Origin: Pseudophaeobacter sp. EL27
GTDB taxonomy: Bacteria > Pseudomonadota > Alphaproteobacteria > Rhodobacterales > Rhodobacteraceae
Direction of reading: 5' to 3'
Assembly (NCBI RefSeq): GCF_900313025.1
Contig: NZ_OMPQ01000004.1
Span: 125,606-189,605, forward strand
Length of the DNA stretch: 64,000 nt
Shown: positions 52,489 to 61,816 of the stretch, one piece after another
Position numbering within the stretch: the first letter of the stretch is position 1
Layout: every line of letters starts with the position of its first letter
Made by a program: the position numbers and the translations under genes
Notes under the pieces: model-generated
What the model saw: the letters and a program-made list of their open reading frames with translations, nothing else
Database searches by the model: none
Told to the model about the DNA's origin: nothing

Positions 52489-53322
52489 ATGAAGACATTA
52501 CTCGCAACCGCTGCCGCAACCAGCATCGCCCTGGCACCAGTGGCCAGCAGCGCCGCCGAATGCAGCAACGACAGCTGGACCCGCATTCAAGAGCGCGGCA
52601 AAATTGTGGTTGGCGTCAAGGCTGACTATAAGCCCTGGGGTTTCCGCGACACCGACGGATCCATCATTGGCATGGAAATAGACATGGCTAGGGATGTGGC
52701 CGAAACCATGGGTGTCGAACTGGAGTTGATGCCTGTTGTGGCCTCAAACCGGATGCAGTTTCTGGAACAAGGTCAGATCGACCTGATGATCGCCACCATG
52801 ACCGACCGGGCAGATCGCCGCGAGATCGTCGGCATCGTCGGGCCCAACTATTATACCTCCGGCACCAATATCCTGGCCCCCAAGTCGCTGGGTTTCACCG
52901 CCTGGGATGATCTGCGCGACAAGCCGGTCTGTGGCGTGCAGGGCGCATTCTACAACCAAATCATCGAAGACAAATACGGCGCCCAGATCGTTGCCTTTGG
53001 CGGCTCAGCTGAGGCCCGCCAGGCCCTTCGTGACAAAAAATGTGTCGCCTTTGTCTATGATGATTCCTCTATCGGTTCCGCCATCGCCTCAGGCGAATGG
53101 GCAGAGTTTGAAATGCCTTTGGCCTCAGAAGACGACAGCCCCTGGGGCCTAGCGGTTCCAAAAGCGGAAGAAGCCTGTGTCTTTGGTCGCTTCATGGCCG
53201 GTATGCAATATGCCTGGCACCAGGACGGCAGCCTGATCGAGTGGGAAGCCAAATGGGGCATCAAGCCAACGGCCTATCTGCAGGGCCTGAACGACAAGCT
53301 GTCTGATCACATCACTGAATAA
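52489..53322 (+). CDS. Polar amino-acid ABC transporter substrate-binding protein
   Basis: 277 residues. Signal peptide MKTLLATAAATSIALAPVAS with cleavage near SAA. The binding fold follows: GKIVVGVKADYKPWGFRDTD, IGMEIDMARDVAETMG, and MIATMTDRADRREIVGIVGP, the standard PAAT-family motif. A strong GAGGGAGGA ribosome site fixes ATG 52489; a frame from 52423 is rejected. First gene of a four-gene transporter operon, divergent from the binding-protein/kinase unit (about 180 bases between starts). Confidence 0.93.
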   Translation: MKTLLATAAATSIALAPVASSAAECSNDSWTRIQERGKIVVGVKADYKPWGFRDTDGSIIGMEIDMARDVAETMGVELELMPVVASNRMQFLEQGQIDLMIATMTDRADRREIVGIVGPNYYTSGTNILAPKSLGFTAWDDLRDKPVCGVQGAFYNQIIEDKYGAQIVAFGGSAEARQALRDKKCVAFVYDDSSIGSAIASGEWAEFEMPLASEDDSPWGLAVPKAEEACVFGRFMAGMQYAWHQDGSLIEWEAKWGIKPTAYLQGLNDKLSDHITE

Positions 53323-53351
53323 CCAACAACAATAAGGGGGAAGATGCGGCC

Positions 53352-54107
53352 ATGACCGGATTTGAAGCATTCTTTCTGCAATTGGCCGAGGACTTCCCCC
53401 GTTGGAATTTCATCTGGCTCTATGATGAGAAACAGGCCGGACGCGTTTTGTCCGGCCTGTGGATGACAATAAAGCTGAGCCTGGCCTGCGTGATCCTGTC
53501 CCTGATCATCGGCATTATCGGCTCCTGGCTTCAGGGCGCGCGGAACCGGTTTCTGCGCGCCACAGTGCAGGGCTATATCCAGTTCTTCCGCAACACGCCG
53601 CCGCTGGTGCAGCTGCTGTTTTTCTACTTTGCCCTGGGGCAGTTCACCCCGGTCGTGACCGGACCGGATGGCTGGACCGAAGTCCCGATCATCTCAAATG
53701 CAGGCTGGGCGATCATTTCCCTGTCGTTCTTTGCGGGCGCCTTCAACGTCGAAATCTTCCGGGCAGGCATCGAAGCGGTGCCGCATTCCACCCGCGAAGC
53801 AGCCGAGGCGCTGGGGATGAGCCGCACCCAGACCTATACCAATGTGGTGTTTCCCCTGGCACTGCGGGTTTCGATCCCGGCGCTGAACAACAACCTGGTC
53901 AATCTGGTCAAAACCACGACCCAGGCCTTTGCCATCGCGGTTCCCGAACTTCTGTATGAAAGCGTGTCGATTTGGAACGATTTTCCCTCGGCCCAGAACC
54001 CAACGATGTTGCTGCTTTTTGTGGTCTATATCGCGCTGGTCGGGGTGCTGGTCTTTGGCATGAACTCCTGGGAACGCAACATGAGGATCCCTGGCTATGG
54101 GCAGTAA
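53352..54107 (+). CDS. Amino-acid ABC transporter permease 1 (HisMQ family)
   Basis: 251 residues with about 5 membrane segments. FFRNTPPLVQLLFFYFALGQ is the start of the HEQRo-type permease core, and EAAEALGMSRTQTYTNVVFP is the EAA loop that contacts the ATPase. It overlaps the second permease by 11 bases. It forms half of the membrane channel for a polar amino acid. Confidence 0.93.
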   Translation: MTGFEAFFLQLAEDFPRWNFIWLYDEKQAGRVLSGLWMTIKLSLACVILSLIIGIIGSWLQGARNRFLRATVQGYIQFFRNTPPLVQLLFFYFALGQFTPVVTGPDGWTEVPIISNAGWAIISLSFFAGAFNVEIFRAGIEAVPHSTREAAEALGMSRTQTYTNVVFPLALRVSIPALNNNLVNLVKTTTQAFAIAVPELLYESVSIWNDFPSAQNPTMLLLFVVYIALVGVLVFGMNSWERNMRIPGYGQ

Positions 54108-54984
54108 CTCCATCCCCGGCGTCAGCTCTGCGCCCCGCAGTGACTTGGCTGTCCTGAAACCCTTCACTCCGGCGGGTCATGCCTATGATGAGATGTTCCT
54201 GCTGCGCTGGCTGGCCTCCGTTCCGCCACAGGTGATTGTCCTTCTGCTGTTGATCTGGCCCGCAGCTGCCTTTGCCCAGTCCGGTGTCTATGGCATGCCT
54301 GATGCCTTTGCGGCGCTCTGGCGTTGGATCCCCTTTCTGACCCTGCAGGGCTTTGTCTTCAACGTGGTGATTTCGATCTTTGCCATGTTGATCGGCACCC
54401 TGGCTGGGGCTGCGCTGGGGCTTGGGCAGATCTCCAACCGGATCTGGCTGCGACGTTTGGCCTGGGGCATCACGCAGTTGTTTCGCAATGCGCCCTGGCT
54501 GGTGATCCTGTTCATCGTATTGTTGGCCTTCCCGTTTGAGATCAATGTCTTTGGTTTCATCATCCCAGTACCTGCCTGGATGAAAGCGGTCATCGGCCTG
54601 TCCTTACCAATCATGGCCAATATTTCCGAGATCGTGCGCGGTGCGGTGATGTCTGTGCCCTCGGCGCAATGGGAAGCTGCTGAATCGCTATCTTTCAGCC
54701 GCACCCAGACTCTGTGGCAGATCATCCTTCCACAGTGTTTCAAGCGGATGATCCCGCCTTGGATGAACTGGTACGCGATCCTGACCATGGCCACACCGCT
54801 CTGTTCCCTGTTGGGCGTCGGAGAAATCATCACCTTCTCGCGGCAGGCCATGGAGGCTGAGAACAATCGGCCGGAACTGCTGGTGCCCTTCTTTGGCTAC
54901 GCTTTGGCGCTGTTCTTTGCCTATTGCTACCCGATTGCCCGCTTCACCATCGCGCTGGAAAAGCGCTTTGCCGTCAAACTCTGA
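54097..54984 (+). CDS. Amino-acid ABC transporter permease 2
   Basis: 295 residues, with an N-terminal extension of about 35 polar residues before the first membrane helix and 5-6 helices in all. LFRNAPWLVILFIVLLAFPF and the EAA-like loop WEAAESLSFSRTQTLWQII mark the HisMQ family. Partner of permease 1; followed by the ATPase after 12 bases. Confidence 0.92.
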   Translation: MGSNSIPGVSSAPRSDLAVLKPFTPAGHAYDEMFLLRWLASVPPQVIVLLLLIWPAAAFAQSGVYGMPDAFAALWRWIPFLTLQGFVFNVVISIFAMLIGTLAGAALGLGQISNRIWLRRLAWGITQLFRNAPWLVILFIVLLAFPFEINVFGFIIPVPAWMKAVIGLSLPIMANISEIVRGAVMSVPSAQWEAAESLSFSRTQTLWQIILPQCFKRMIPPWMNWYAILTMATPLCSLLGVGEIITFSRQAMEAENNRPELLVPFFGYALALFFAYCYPIARFTIALEKRFAVKL

Positions 54985-54996
54985 AAGGTCTGGATC

Positions 54997-55746
54997 ATGA
55001 CAAACTGGACACCCGAACAACCGATCATTTCGATCCACAACGTGCGCAAATCCTTTGGAGTTGTCGAAGTGCTCAAGGGCGTGAGCATGGATATCATGAA
55101 GGGCGAGGTGATTTGTATCATCGGGCCCTCAGGGTCAGGGAAATCGACCCTGATCCGCTGTATCAATGCGCTGAACGATATCCAGGGCGGATCCATCACC
55201 GTCGAAGGTCAAGAGGTGCATGACGACGATCTCGACCGGCTGGAGCTGCGCAAAAAGGTTGGCATGGTGTTCCAGCAGTACAATCTGTTTCCGCATAAAT
55301 CAGCCCTGGAAAACGTCATGATGGCGCCGATCAAGGTGCTCAATGAGGATCGCGCCGAAGTCGAGACCCGCGCCCGCGCCCTGCTCAAGAAAGTGCGCCT
55401 GGAGGGCAAAGAAGACAACTACCCGGGCGAGCTGTCCGGGGGCCAACAGCAGCGTGTTGCTATTGCGCGCAGCCTGGCAATGCGCCCGGATGTCATGCTG
55501 TTTGACGAGGTAACCGCCGCTCTGGATCCTGAAACGGTCAAAGAGGTCCTGGTGACGATCAAAGATCTGGCGGCAGAGGGCATGACCTGCATCCTGGTCA
55601 CACATGAGATGGGCTTTGCCCGCGAAGTGGCCGACCATATCTATTTCACCGACAAGGGAGTGATTGTCGAACACGGATCTCCATCGGAATTCTTTGACCA
55701 CGCCAGTGATCCACGAACCCAAGAGTTCCTGAGTCAGATTCTTTAG
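54997..55746 (+). CDS. Amino-acid ABC transporter ATP-binding protein (GlnQ class)
   Basis: 249 residues. Walker A GPSGSGKSTLIR near residue 43, Q-loop MVFQQYNLFPH, signature LSGGQQQRVAIARSLAMRPD, Walker B VMLFDEVTAALDPE, switch His in VTHEMGFA. Domain and length are normal. The last gene of the importer operon; IS relics begin 160 bases downstream. Confidence 0.96.
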   Translation: MTNWTPEQPIISIHNVRKSFGVVEVLKGVSMDIMKGEVICIIGPSGSGKSTLIRCINALNDIQGGSITVEGQEVHDDDLDRLELRKKVGMVFQQYNLFPHKSALENVMMAPIKVLNEDRAEVETRARALLKKVRLEGKEDNYPGELSGGQQQRVAIARSLAMRPDVMLFDEVTAALDPETVKEVLVTIKDLAAEGMTCILVTHEMGFAREVADHIYFTDKGVIVEHGSPSEFFDHASDPRTQEFLSQIL

Positions 55747-55904
55747 CACAGTAGGATTGCTTAGCTTCGGGTTCCCGAAAGAATCTGCAGTTCAGTTCCC
55801 AATACATCCGGTTTACCTGATATCTCGAACGACGGCTTTGGACCTGTTGCGATTTGCTGCCGCGCCTTTGATAGCATTTACTGCAGCAATCGAGATAAAC
55901 AAAG

Positions 55905-56323
55905 GGACTGAAACGGACGGGCGAATTCCGCAAGACGCGGTAAGGGTCGCGTTGACCAGTGGGCAGAGGCGTTTGCAGGTGGCTGACGATCTAGGTGTCG
56001 GCATGTCGACGCTGAACAAATGGATCACGGCACACCCACTGCCCTGCAGTGCATGGTTACATGCACGAAAGGGCAGGAGCACCGATCTGCGTTTTCCACT
56101 GGTCGTATGTGCCGGATCAAGGATGCCCGCCCAGGTGGTTTGCCTGCGTTCCCTACTCGGCCTGCAAGCCGTCGGCAGCGATCTGACATGGTGACGCTGG
56201 CGCATATCAAGGAACAATCACGTCTCTGTCCGGGCTCTCATGGCCGTCCCAGGATGACGAGGAACCCAAAGAGATCGGCCTGAATGCGGGCATCGCCGTG
56301 TTGGCCGCCCCCTCGCGGTGAGG
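55905..56323 (+). pseudogene. Relic of an IS3-family element (OrfA/OrfB pieces)
   Basis: About 55905-56035 encodes an OrfA beginning (LKRTGEFRK, then after a one-base frameshift DAVRVALTSGQRRLQVADDL and GVGMSTLNKWITAH). About 56195-56320 carries an OrfB piece in shifting frames (LAHIKEQSRL...GSHGRPRMT, EIGLNAG). It stops at the left end of the next IS (56324), so that element inserted into or recombined with this one. Bases 55747-55904 hold no gene. Confidence 0.65.
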
Positions 56324-57552
56324 TGCCCCAAGTTTCCTAGACGCCTGCCTTTTCCAGTTTGAGCTGTCTTTCTTCGAAGTCAACGGGTGACAGCATGCCG
56401 TTGTTCGTGTGCTTGCGTTTCGGGTTGTAGAATAGCTCTGTGTCCTCAAAGATGTCCGCCGCGCATCTTCGCGGGTTTTGTATTTCCGTCGCCTGACCTT
56501 CTCCCGCTTCAAGAGCTGAAAGACGGGCGGTTCCAAACCGGCGTCAGTGAGGCGTTCAGTTTATTTGATCGACACATTTTGGCTGCCGCGATCCGAATGA
56601 TGGATGAGTTTCTCAGCTGGCCTGCGCGCATGGATCGCCTGTTCGAGCGCATCCAGAACAAATTGCGGGTCCTGTGTTGTTGATGCCTTCCAACCGACGA
56701 TCCGGTTGGCAAAGGTATCAATGACGAACGCGACATAGACGAACCCACGCCAGGTCGAGACGAACATGAAGGCTGACACCCAAAGCTCGTTTGGCATTGA
56801 AGCCCTGAACTCACGATTGACCTTGTCCAGCGGGCATTGATCCGCAGGCTGACCACAGGTCGTCTTGATCTTCTTGCCGCGCCTGGCGCCTTGAATGCCG
56901 AGTTGCCGCATCAAACGCTCAACCATGCAACGAGCGATATCAATCTTCTCGCGTTTCATTGCATGCCACAGCTTTCTTGCGCCGTAGACAGATCGGTTTT
57001 TCGTCCAGACGTTCTTCATCTCCTTGCGCAGATACGCATCGCGCTTAGCACGCTCAGAAGCCCGGTCAGGATTACGTTCAATGGCCAAGCGTTCATAGAA
57101 AGTCGAAGGGGCGATTTGCAGAACGTGGCAGATCGGCTCGACCCCATGCTCCCCTCGAAAGTCTTTGATGAAGGCAATCATTTGCGAAATGGGCGGTCGA
57201 GTTCCGCCTGTGCAAAATAAGCAGACGCCTTTTTTAGGATCTCATTGGCCTGACGCAACTGCCGGTTCTCGCGCTCAAGTTCCTTGATGCGATCTCACTC
57301 AGCCGTTGTCGCGCCATCGCGTTTGCCGGTATCCGTCTCATCCTGCTTGACCCAGATGCGCAAGCTGTCCCTGCTGCACCCAACCTTCTCAGAGATCGAA
57401 AATATTGCCGCCGATCTGCTCGCGTATTCTCTCTCGTGATCCAATACCATCCGCACCGATCGAGCGCGCAGTTTCTCTGGGTAGCGTGTTCCGTTCTTCG
57501 TCTTTCCCATGACCCAGTATCCTTACTTCTGGGTCTCCGGAAAACAAGGGGC
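56324..57552 (-). mobile_element. IS3-family insertion sequence, inactive copy
   Basis: About 1.23 kb with imperfect terminal inverted repeats (TGCCCCAAGTTTCC at 56324 against CGCCCCTTGTTTTCC read inward from 57552). On the minus strand OrfA starts at ATG 57510 (MGKTKNGTRYPEKLRARSVR), has a premature TGA after about 71 codons, then continues [20 protein letters not shown] to about 57190. The -1 slippage string AAAAAAG of IS3 elements lies at about 57228-57234. OrfB (57181-56561 and on) contains the first DDE parts (HHSDRGSQNVS) but has lost about 20 residues including the catalytic Glu and then shifts frame (LLKREKVRRRKYKTREDARR). It cannot transpose alone. Confidence 0.82.
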
Positions 57553-57695
57553 GGTTCACCCAGTGAAATCATAGGTGGGCATTTCCTAGCGCCTTATGAT
57601 TCGCAACCTCCACCGCCTAACGTGGCCCGGAAACTCTCTTTATCGTCAATTACTTAAAGGCTCTTCGGCTGCCTGATATGCGCATTAAGACCAAT

Positions 57696-59255
57696 TCAGG
57701 AGATCTGACGCTGTTGCCCTTGCCAGTATGGTTTGCGCAACTCGGTTTTCAGCACCTTATTCGCTCCGGACAGGGGGAAGGGATCTGTGCGGTATTCGAT
57801 GCTGCGTGGGCATTTGTATCCGGCGATCAGAGTGTGGCAGTGCGCTTGCAGCTCTTGGGTGGTGACAGCAGCATCCGGGTGCAGGATGACAAGGGCATGG
57901 ACACTTTCGCCCCATTGATCGCTGGGAATACCAATCACTGCACTTGTTGCGACGGCGGGGTGTTGGCCCAGTGCATTCTCTACCTCAGCGGAATAGACGT
58001 TTTCGCCGCCTGACACGATCATGTCCTTGACCCGGTCCACCAGAAAGACAAATCCGTCCTCGTCCATATAGCCCGCATCCCCGGTCATGACCCAACCATC
58101 GATAATGGTTTCGGCGGTTACCTCAGGTTTGTTCCAATAGCCAAGCATGGTGGTTGGCCCTTTGACGGCAATTTGGCCGACATCTCCCTTGGCGACTTCT
58201 TGTTGCTGATCATCGACAATGCGAATTTCGCAGACCCGTGTCGCCCGTCCGGCGGAGCGCAGCTTACCTGCTTTGGGGCCTTCAAACACATGGTACTCAG
58301 AGGGTAAAATGGTCGCCACCGGACTGAGCTCGGTTTGCCCAAAGGCCTGCAGAAACGAAACATTGGGAAATTTCTCAAAAGCCTCTTTCAGAACGGCCTC
58401 GGTGATTGGCGAAGCGCCATAGGCAATCTGGCGCAAAGACGAGATATCCGTCTGCGCCAGCCTGTCGCTTTGCAGCACCATCTGCAACATGACCGGCACC
58501 AGCAAGACCTGGTCTGGTTGATGTTTCTCGATCGCCTCCAGGGTGCCTTCGGGCGTGAACATCGGGATGATGACATGGGTGCCTGCCATCAGGGTAACAG
58601 CGGTGAACCACAGCAGGTCGGCGATGTGAAACATTGGTGCCGCGTGCAGATACACGGTTCTGTCGTGCATATTGATGTCATGGGCATTTGCCACCGCGCC
58701 CACATACATGTTGGTATGAGACAGCATCACCCCTTTGGGAAACCCGGTGGTGCCCCCGGTGTAAAAGACGCCGGCCAGATCATCGCCGTTGCGTTCGGCA
58801 TCCTTGGCGGGTTGGGCAGCGGAGATCAGCGCTTCGTAGTTTTGCATGCTCTCTGGCGTCTCGCCGTCTCCGGCATAGATCAACGTCTTCAGGCCTGCCA
58901 CTTGTGGTTTCACCTCGGCGGCCAGGTCTTTGAAGGTCTCATCACAGATCAGGATTTCGGCCCCGGCATCGTTGAGCGCATAGGCGCATTCGGCAGGGCT
59001 CCAACGGATATTCATCGGCATCATCGCGCCACCGCCCCAGACCACCGCAAAATAGTATTCGATAAAGCGATCCGAGTTCAGCGAAACCAGAGCGACACGG
59101 TCACCGGGCTTCATACCCAACCCTTGCAGCGCGCCCGCCAGACGGGCCACACGGTCCAGCATCTGGTTCCAGCTTTGTTGGCGGTCCTGGAATATCGTTG
59201 CAATCCCATCGGGATTGATCTGGGCGGCCCGTTTGATCATAGACGTGATCTGCAT
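57696..59255 (-). CDS. AMP-forming acyl-CoA synthetase
   Basis: 519 residues of the ANL superfamily. The P-loop-like GVFYTGGTTGFPKGVMLSHT (AMP binding), the A5 motif AFGQTELSPVA, the A7/A8 region VMTGDAGYMDEDGFVFLVDR followed by KDMIVSGGENVYSAEVE, and a C-terminal catalytic Lys in SGANKVLKTELR. It activates a carboxylic acid (medium/long chain or dicarboxylic) to its CoA ester. Start ATG 59255 is preferred over an upstream codon at 59297 by alignment of the N terminus. It diverges from the carboxyltransferase gene at 59473, hinting at a shared pathway. Confidence 0.92.
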   Translation of the reverse strand: MQITSMIKRAAQINPDGIATIFQDRQQSWNQMLDRVARLAGALQGLGMKPGDRVALVSLNSDRFIEYYFAVVWGGGAMMPMNIRWSPAECAYALNDAGAEILICDETFKDLAAEVKPQVAGLKTLIYAGDGETPESMQNYEALISAAQPAKDAERNGDDLAGVFYTGGTTGFPKGVMLSHTNMYVGAVANAHDINMHDRTVYLHAAPMFHIADLLWFTAVTLMAGTHVIIPMFTPEGTLEAIEKHQPDQVLLVPVMLQMVLQSDRLAQTDISSLRQIAYGASPITEAVLKEAFEKFPNVSFLQAFGQTELSPVATILPSEYHVFEGPKAGKLRSAGRATRVCEIRIVDDQQQEVAKGDVGQIAVKGPTTMLGYWNKPEVTAETIIDGWVMTGDAGYMDEDGFVFLVDRVKDMIVSGGENVYSAEVENALGQHPAVATSAVIGIPSDQWGESVHALVILHPDAAVTTQELQAHCHTLIAGYKCPRSIEYRTDPFPLSGANKVLKTELRKPYWQGQQRQIS

Positions 59256-59472
59256 GTTGCGACCTTTCAGTTTGCTGCGATGCGGAATGCTAGCCAAAGT
59301 TGATCACCTGAACCGTGCAAGTCAACGCTTTGACCGGTTGGAAAAATCCATTTTTGATGTGACGGAACGTCCTTTGCACAGGGCGGCGCAACTGGCGCAT
59401 GCTGAAGCCTGACCCTTTTCGAAGACCTACCAGGACCAGTGATTTCAGGTCCAAAAACCCAAGAGGCCTGAC

Positions 59473-61257
59473 GTGAAAACCATCAAAGCGGAAAACCCTG
59501 CCATTGTCTCAGAAATCCGCGTGGCGGTGGGGGATGAGGTGGCGACTGGCACAGTTTTGCTGGTGACGGAGCTGATGAAAATGCAGCATGAGATCCGCGC
59601 CGGTGAAAGCGGGGTGATCACCTCCCTGCATGTGTCGACCGGGGATGAGTTGCGTGGTGGCGAGCCGCTGATCAGCTTTGAACCGGCTGAGGTGTCGTTG
59701 CAGGTGTCGCAGGATACACAGGGGCAGCGGTTGGACTTTAGTGAGTTTGAAGCGCGTATGGCACTGCTTGCGGATAGTAGCAGGGCAAAGGCGGTTACCA
59801 AGCGCCATCAATCTGGCGGCCGGACAGCGCGGGAAAACATCGAGGATCTGTTCGACCCCGGTTCGTTTACGGAATACGGTGCTCTCGCGGTTGCTGCCCA
59901 ACGCACCAAACGCCCGCTGTCGGAGCTGCAGTCGCGCACTCAGGGGGATGGGATTATTTGTGGTACCGGGACTGTGCAGGGGCGGCCCGTGGCTGCCATG
60001 GCGGTTGACTACATGGTTATTGCTGGCACCCAGGGCTACAATCACCACCGCAAGATGGACCGCTTGATTGAGCGTGCCGGGCGGGACAACCTGCCAATTG
60101 TTCTTTTTGCTGAAGGCGGCGGCGGGCGGCCAAATGACTATGACATGGCCCCCCTCATGGTGGCCGGGCTGAATGTTCCCTCTTTTCGCCACTTTGCCGC
60201 TTATAAGGGCCCCAAAATTGGCATTGCGGCCGGGCTGTGTTTTGCCGGAAATGCGGCGCTATTTGGTCTGTGCAATCTTCGTATTGCCACCCAAAACAGC
60301 TGGATCGGCATGGGGGGACCGGCGATGATCGAAGGCGGAGGCCTGGGCATAGTGCAGGCCCATGACATAGGGCCCTCCGAAGTTCAAAAGGCAAACGGTG
60401 TCATTGATCTGTTGTGCGCGGATGAGGCCGGGGCGGTGGCCGCTGCCAAGGTGCTGCTTGCGCTGCCGCATATGGATGACGCAGATGAGGCTGATCAGGC
60501 GGGCCCACCGGTGGTGGCCCTGCGCAGTGTTGTCCCTGCGGATCTCACCCGCGCTTATGACATGCGCGAGGCACTCGACGCGTTGGCGGATCCGGGTAGT
60601 TTTCTGGAACTGCGCCGCGACTTTGGCCAGGGGATGATCACCGGCTTCATCCGCATAAAGGGACAGGCCTTTGGGGTTCTGGCGAATAACCCGCTGCATT
60701 TAGGTGGAGCCATCGATGCGCCTGCCGGCGACAAAGGCGCCCGGTTTCTGCAACTCTGTGATGCCTGGGGGCTACCCGTCGTGACCCTGTGCGACACACC
60801 GGGTTTTATGGTGGGGCCTGCGATCGAAGAGACGGGACAGGTGGCACATATCTCGCGGCTGTTCCTTGCAGGGGCCCATTTCAGCCAGCCTTTGGTGACG
60901 GTTATCCTGCGCAAGGCCTATGGGTTGGGGGCGATGGCAATGGCTGGGGGCGGCTTTGACCGACCACATTATTGCTGCGCCTGGCCAACAGGCGAAGTCG
61001 GGGCCATGGGGCTGGAAGGGGCCGTCAAGCTGGGGCATCGGGACCATTTGGCCGCTATAGAGGACCCAATAGAACGCGAAGCCGAGTACCAGCGGTTGGT
61101 GGCCGAGCTATACCAAAACGGCTCAGCCTTGAATGCAGCAAGCCTTCTGGAGTTTGACGCGGTGATTGATCCGGCCCAGACCCGCGAAGAAATCTCACGC
61201 GTTGTGGCCACTGTCAGCCCCAGCAGTTGCAGTGACCGTTATGTGGATGCTTGGTAG
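59473..61257 (+). CDS. Acyl-CoA carboxyltransferase fused to an N-terminal biotin carrier domain
   Basis: 594 residues. Residues 1-72 are a biotinyl/lipoyl domain with the attachment Lys K36 in TELMKMQHE; the usual AMKM reads LMKM. Residues about 100-590 are the two carboxyltransferase lobes: RTARENIEDLFDPGSFTEYG, GTVQGRPVAAMAVDY, then FLQLCDAWGLPVVTLCDTPG, FMVGPAIEETGQ and AMAGGGF. It should move carboxyl from biotin to an acyl-CoA. No biotin carboxylase lies in the window, so that subunit must come from elsewhere. Biotin-carrier plus carboxyltransferase in this order, without carboxylase, is unusual. The acyl-CoA ligase next door could supply the substrate. Confidence 0.9.
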   Translation: MKTIKAENPAIVSEIRVAVGDEVATGTVLLVTELMKMQHEIRAGESGVITSLHVSTGDELRGGEPLISFEPAEVSLQVSQDTQGQRLDFSEFEARMALLADSSRAKAVTKRHQSGGRTARENIEDLFDPGSFTEYGALAVAAQRTKRPLSELQSRTQGDGIICGTGTVQGRPVAAMAVDYMVIAGTQGYNHHRKMDRLIERAGRDNLPIVLFAEGGGGRPNDYDMAPLMVAGLNVPSFRHFAAYKGPKIGIAAGLCFAGNAALFGLCNLRIATQNSWIGMGGPAMIEGGGLGIVQAHDIGPSEVQKANGVIDLLCADEAGAVAAAKVLLALPHMDDADEADQAGPPVVALRSVVPADLTRAYDMREALDALADPGSFLELRRDFGQGMITGFIRIKGQAFGVLANNPLHLGGAIDAPAGDKGARFLQLCDAWGLPVVTLCDTPGFMVGPAIEETGQVAHISRLFLAGAHFSQPLVTVILRKAYGLGAMAMAGGGFDRPHYCCAWPTGEVGAMGLEGAVKLGHRDHLAAIEDPIEREAEYQRLVAELYQNGSALNAASLLEFDAVIDPAQTREEISRVVATVSPSSCSDRYVDAW

Positions 61258-61282
61258 GCGGGGGAAACACCAGCATTGCCCC

Positions 61283-61558
61283 CAGCTGAGCCTGCGCCGT
61301 CAAATTCAGCTGCTGACGCTGACCCGATCCTATTGGCCCTATGTGCCGAAGGACGAGAGCGCCGAGAACCTGCGGTTTATGGCGGTGATCGACAAGCGGT
61401 TCTTGGAGACGCCGTGGTCCAGATCGCGCCAAATGGCACGTCATATGAAGCGCAACACCCAAGCCTGCCGGCGGCATAGTGCCCGACGTTTGATGCGGCT
61501 CATGCGGCTGCTGCCGATCTACCAGGAGCCCGACACCAGCAAAACACCCGCCGCATAA
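61283..61558 (+). pseudogene. IS3-family OrfB N-terminal relic
   Basis: Plus strand: LSLRRQIQLLTLTRSYWPYV, ESAENLRFMAVIDKRFLETP, RQMARHMKRNTQACRRHSAR and RLMRLMRLLPIYQEPDTSKT match the N-terminal HTH_21 part of an IS3 OrfB (normally ...RRQCELLGLSRSGYY...). It stops before the DDE domain, where an IS6-type fragment begins on the other strand. Only 26 bases separate it from the carboxyltransferase stop. Confidence 0.75.
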
Positions 61559-61694
61559 CTCCGCGTTCAGCGAGAAGATCTTCGACATCGGCGGTGCTGG
61601 GCGCAAAACGATGGTAGACCCAGACGGCACAGGCGGTGATTTCACGCGGGAAACGAAAACCTTTCAGGCGTAGCATTTGGGGCGGGATTCTCAT
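61559..61694 (-). pseudogene. N-terminal fragment of an IS6-family transposase
   Basis: Minus strand from ATG 61694: MRIPPQMLRLKGFRFPREIT, then AVWVYHRFAPSTADVEDLLA and ERGVM, the standard opening of IS6-family (IS26-like) transposases, including the FP-x-E-I-x-x-x-V-W-x-Y pattern. It is cut at 61559, where the IS3 relic begins, so two unrelated IS pieces abut. Bases 61695-61816 hold no gene. Confidence 0.8.
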
Positions 61695-61816
61695 GCGTGA
61701 GCGGTAACCAGTTCAGAACGCGCAAACAAGTTGCCAATGCCCTTCCCATCCATGTCAGACAATCTTGGCCAGTTCACAGCCGCGACCGCTGCCCCAGTGG
61801 CCTATGAACTCCCAGT

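Noticed and set aside
55741-55800. Terminator after the amino-acid ABC operon (TTCGGG/CCCGAA)
   Set aside because: The stem is short with a 2-4 base loop and no T-run follows; not convincing.
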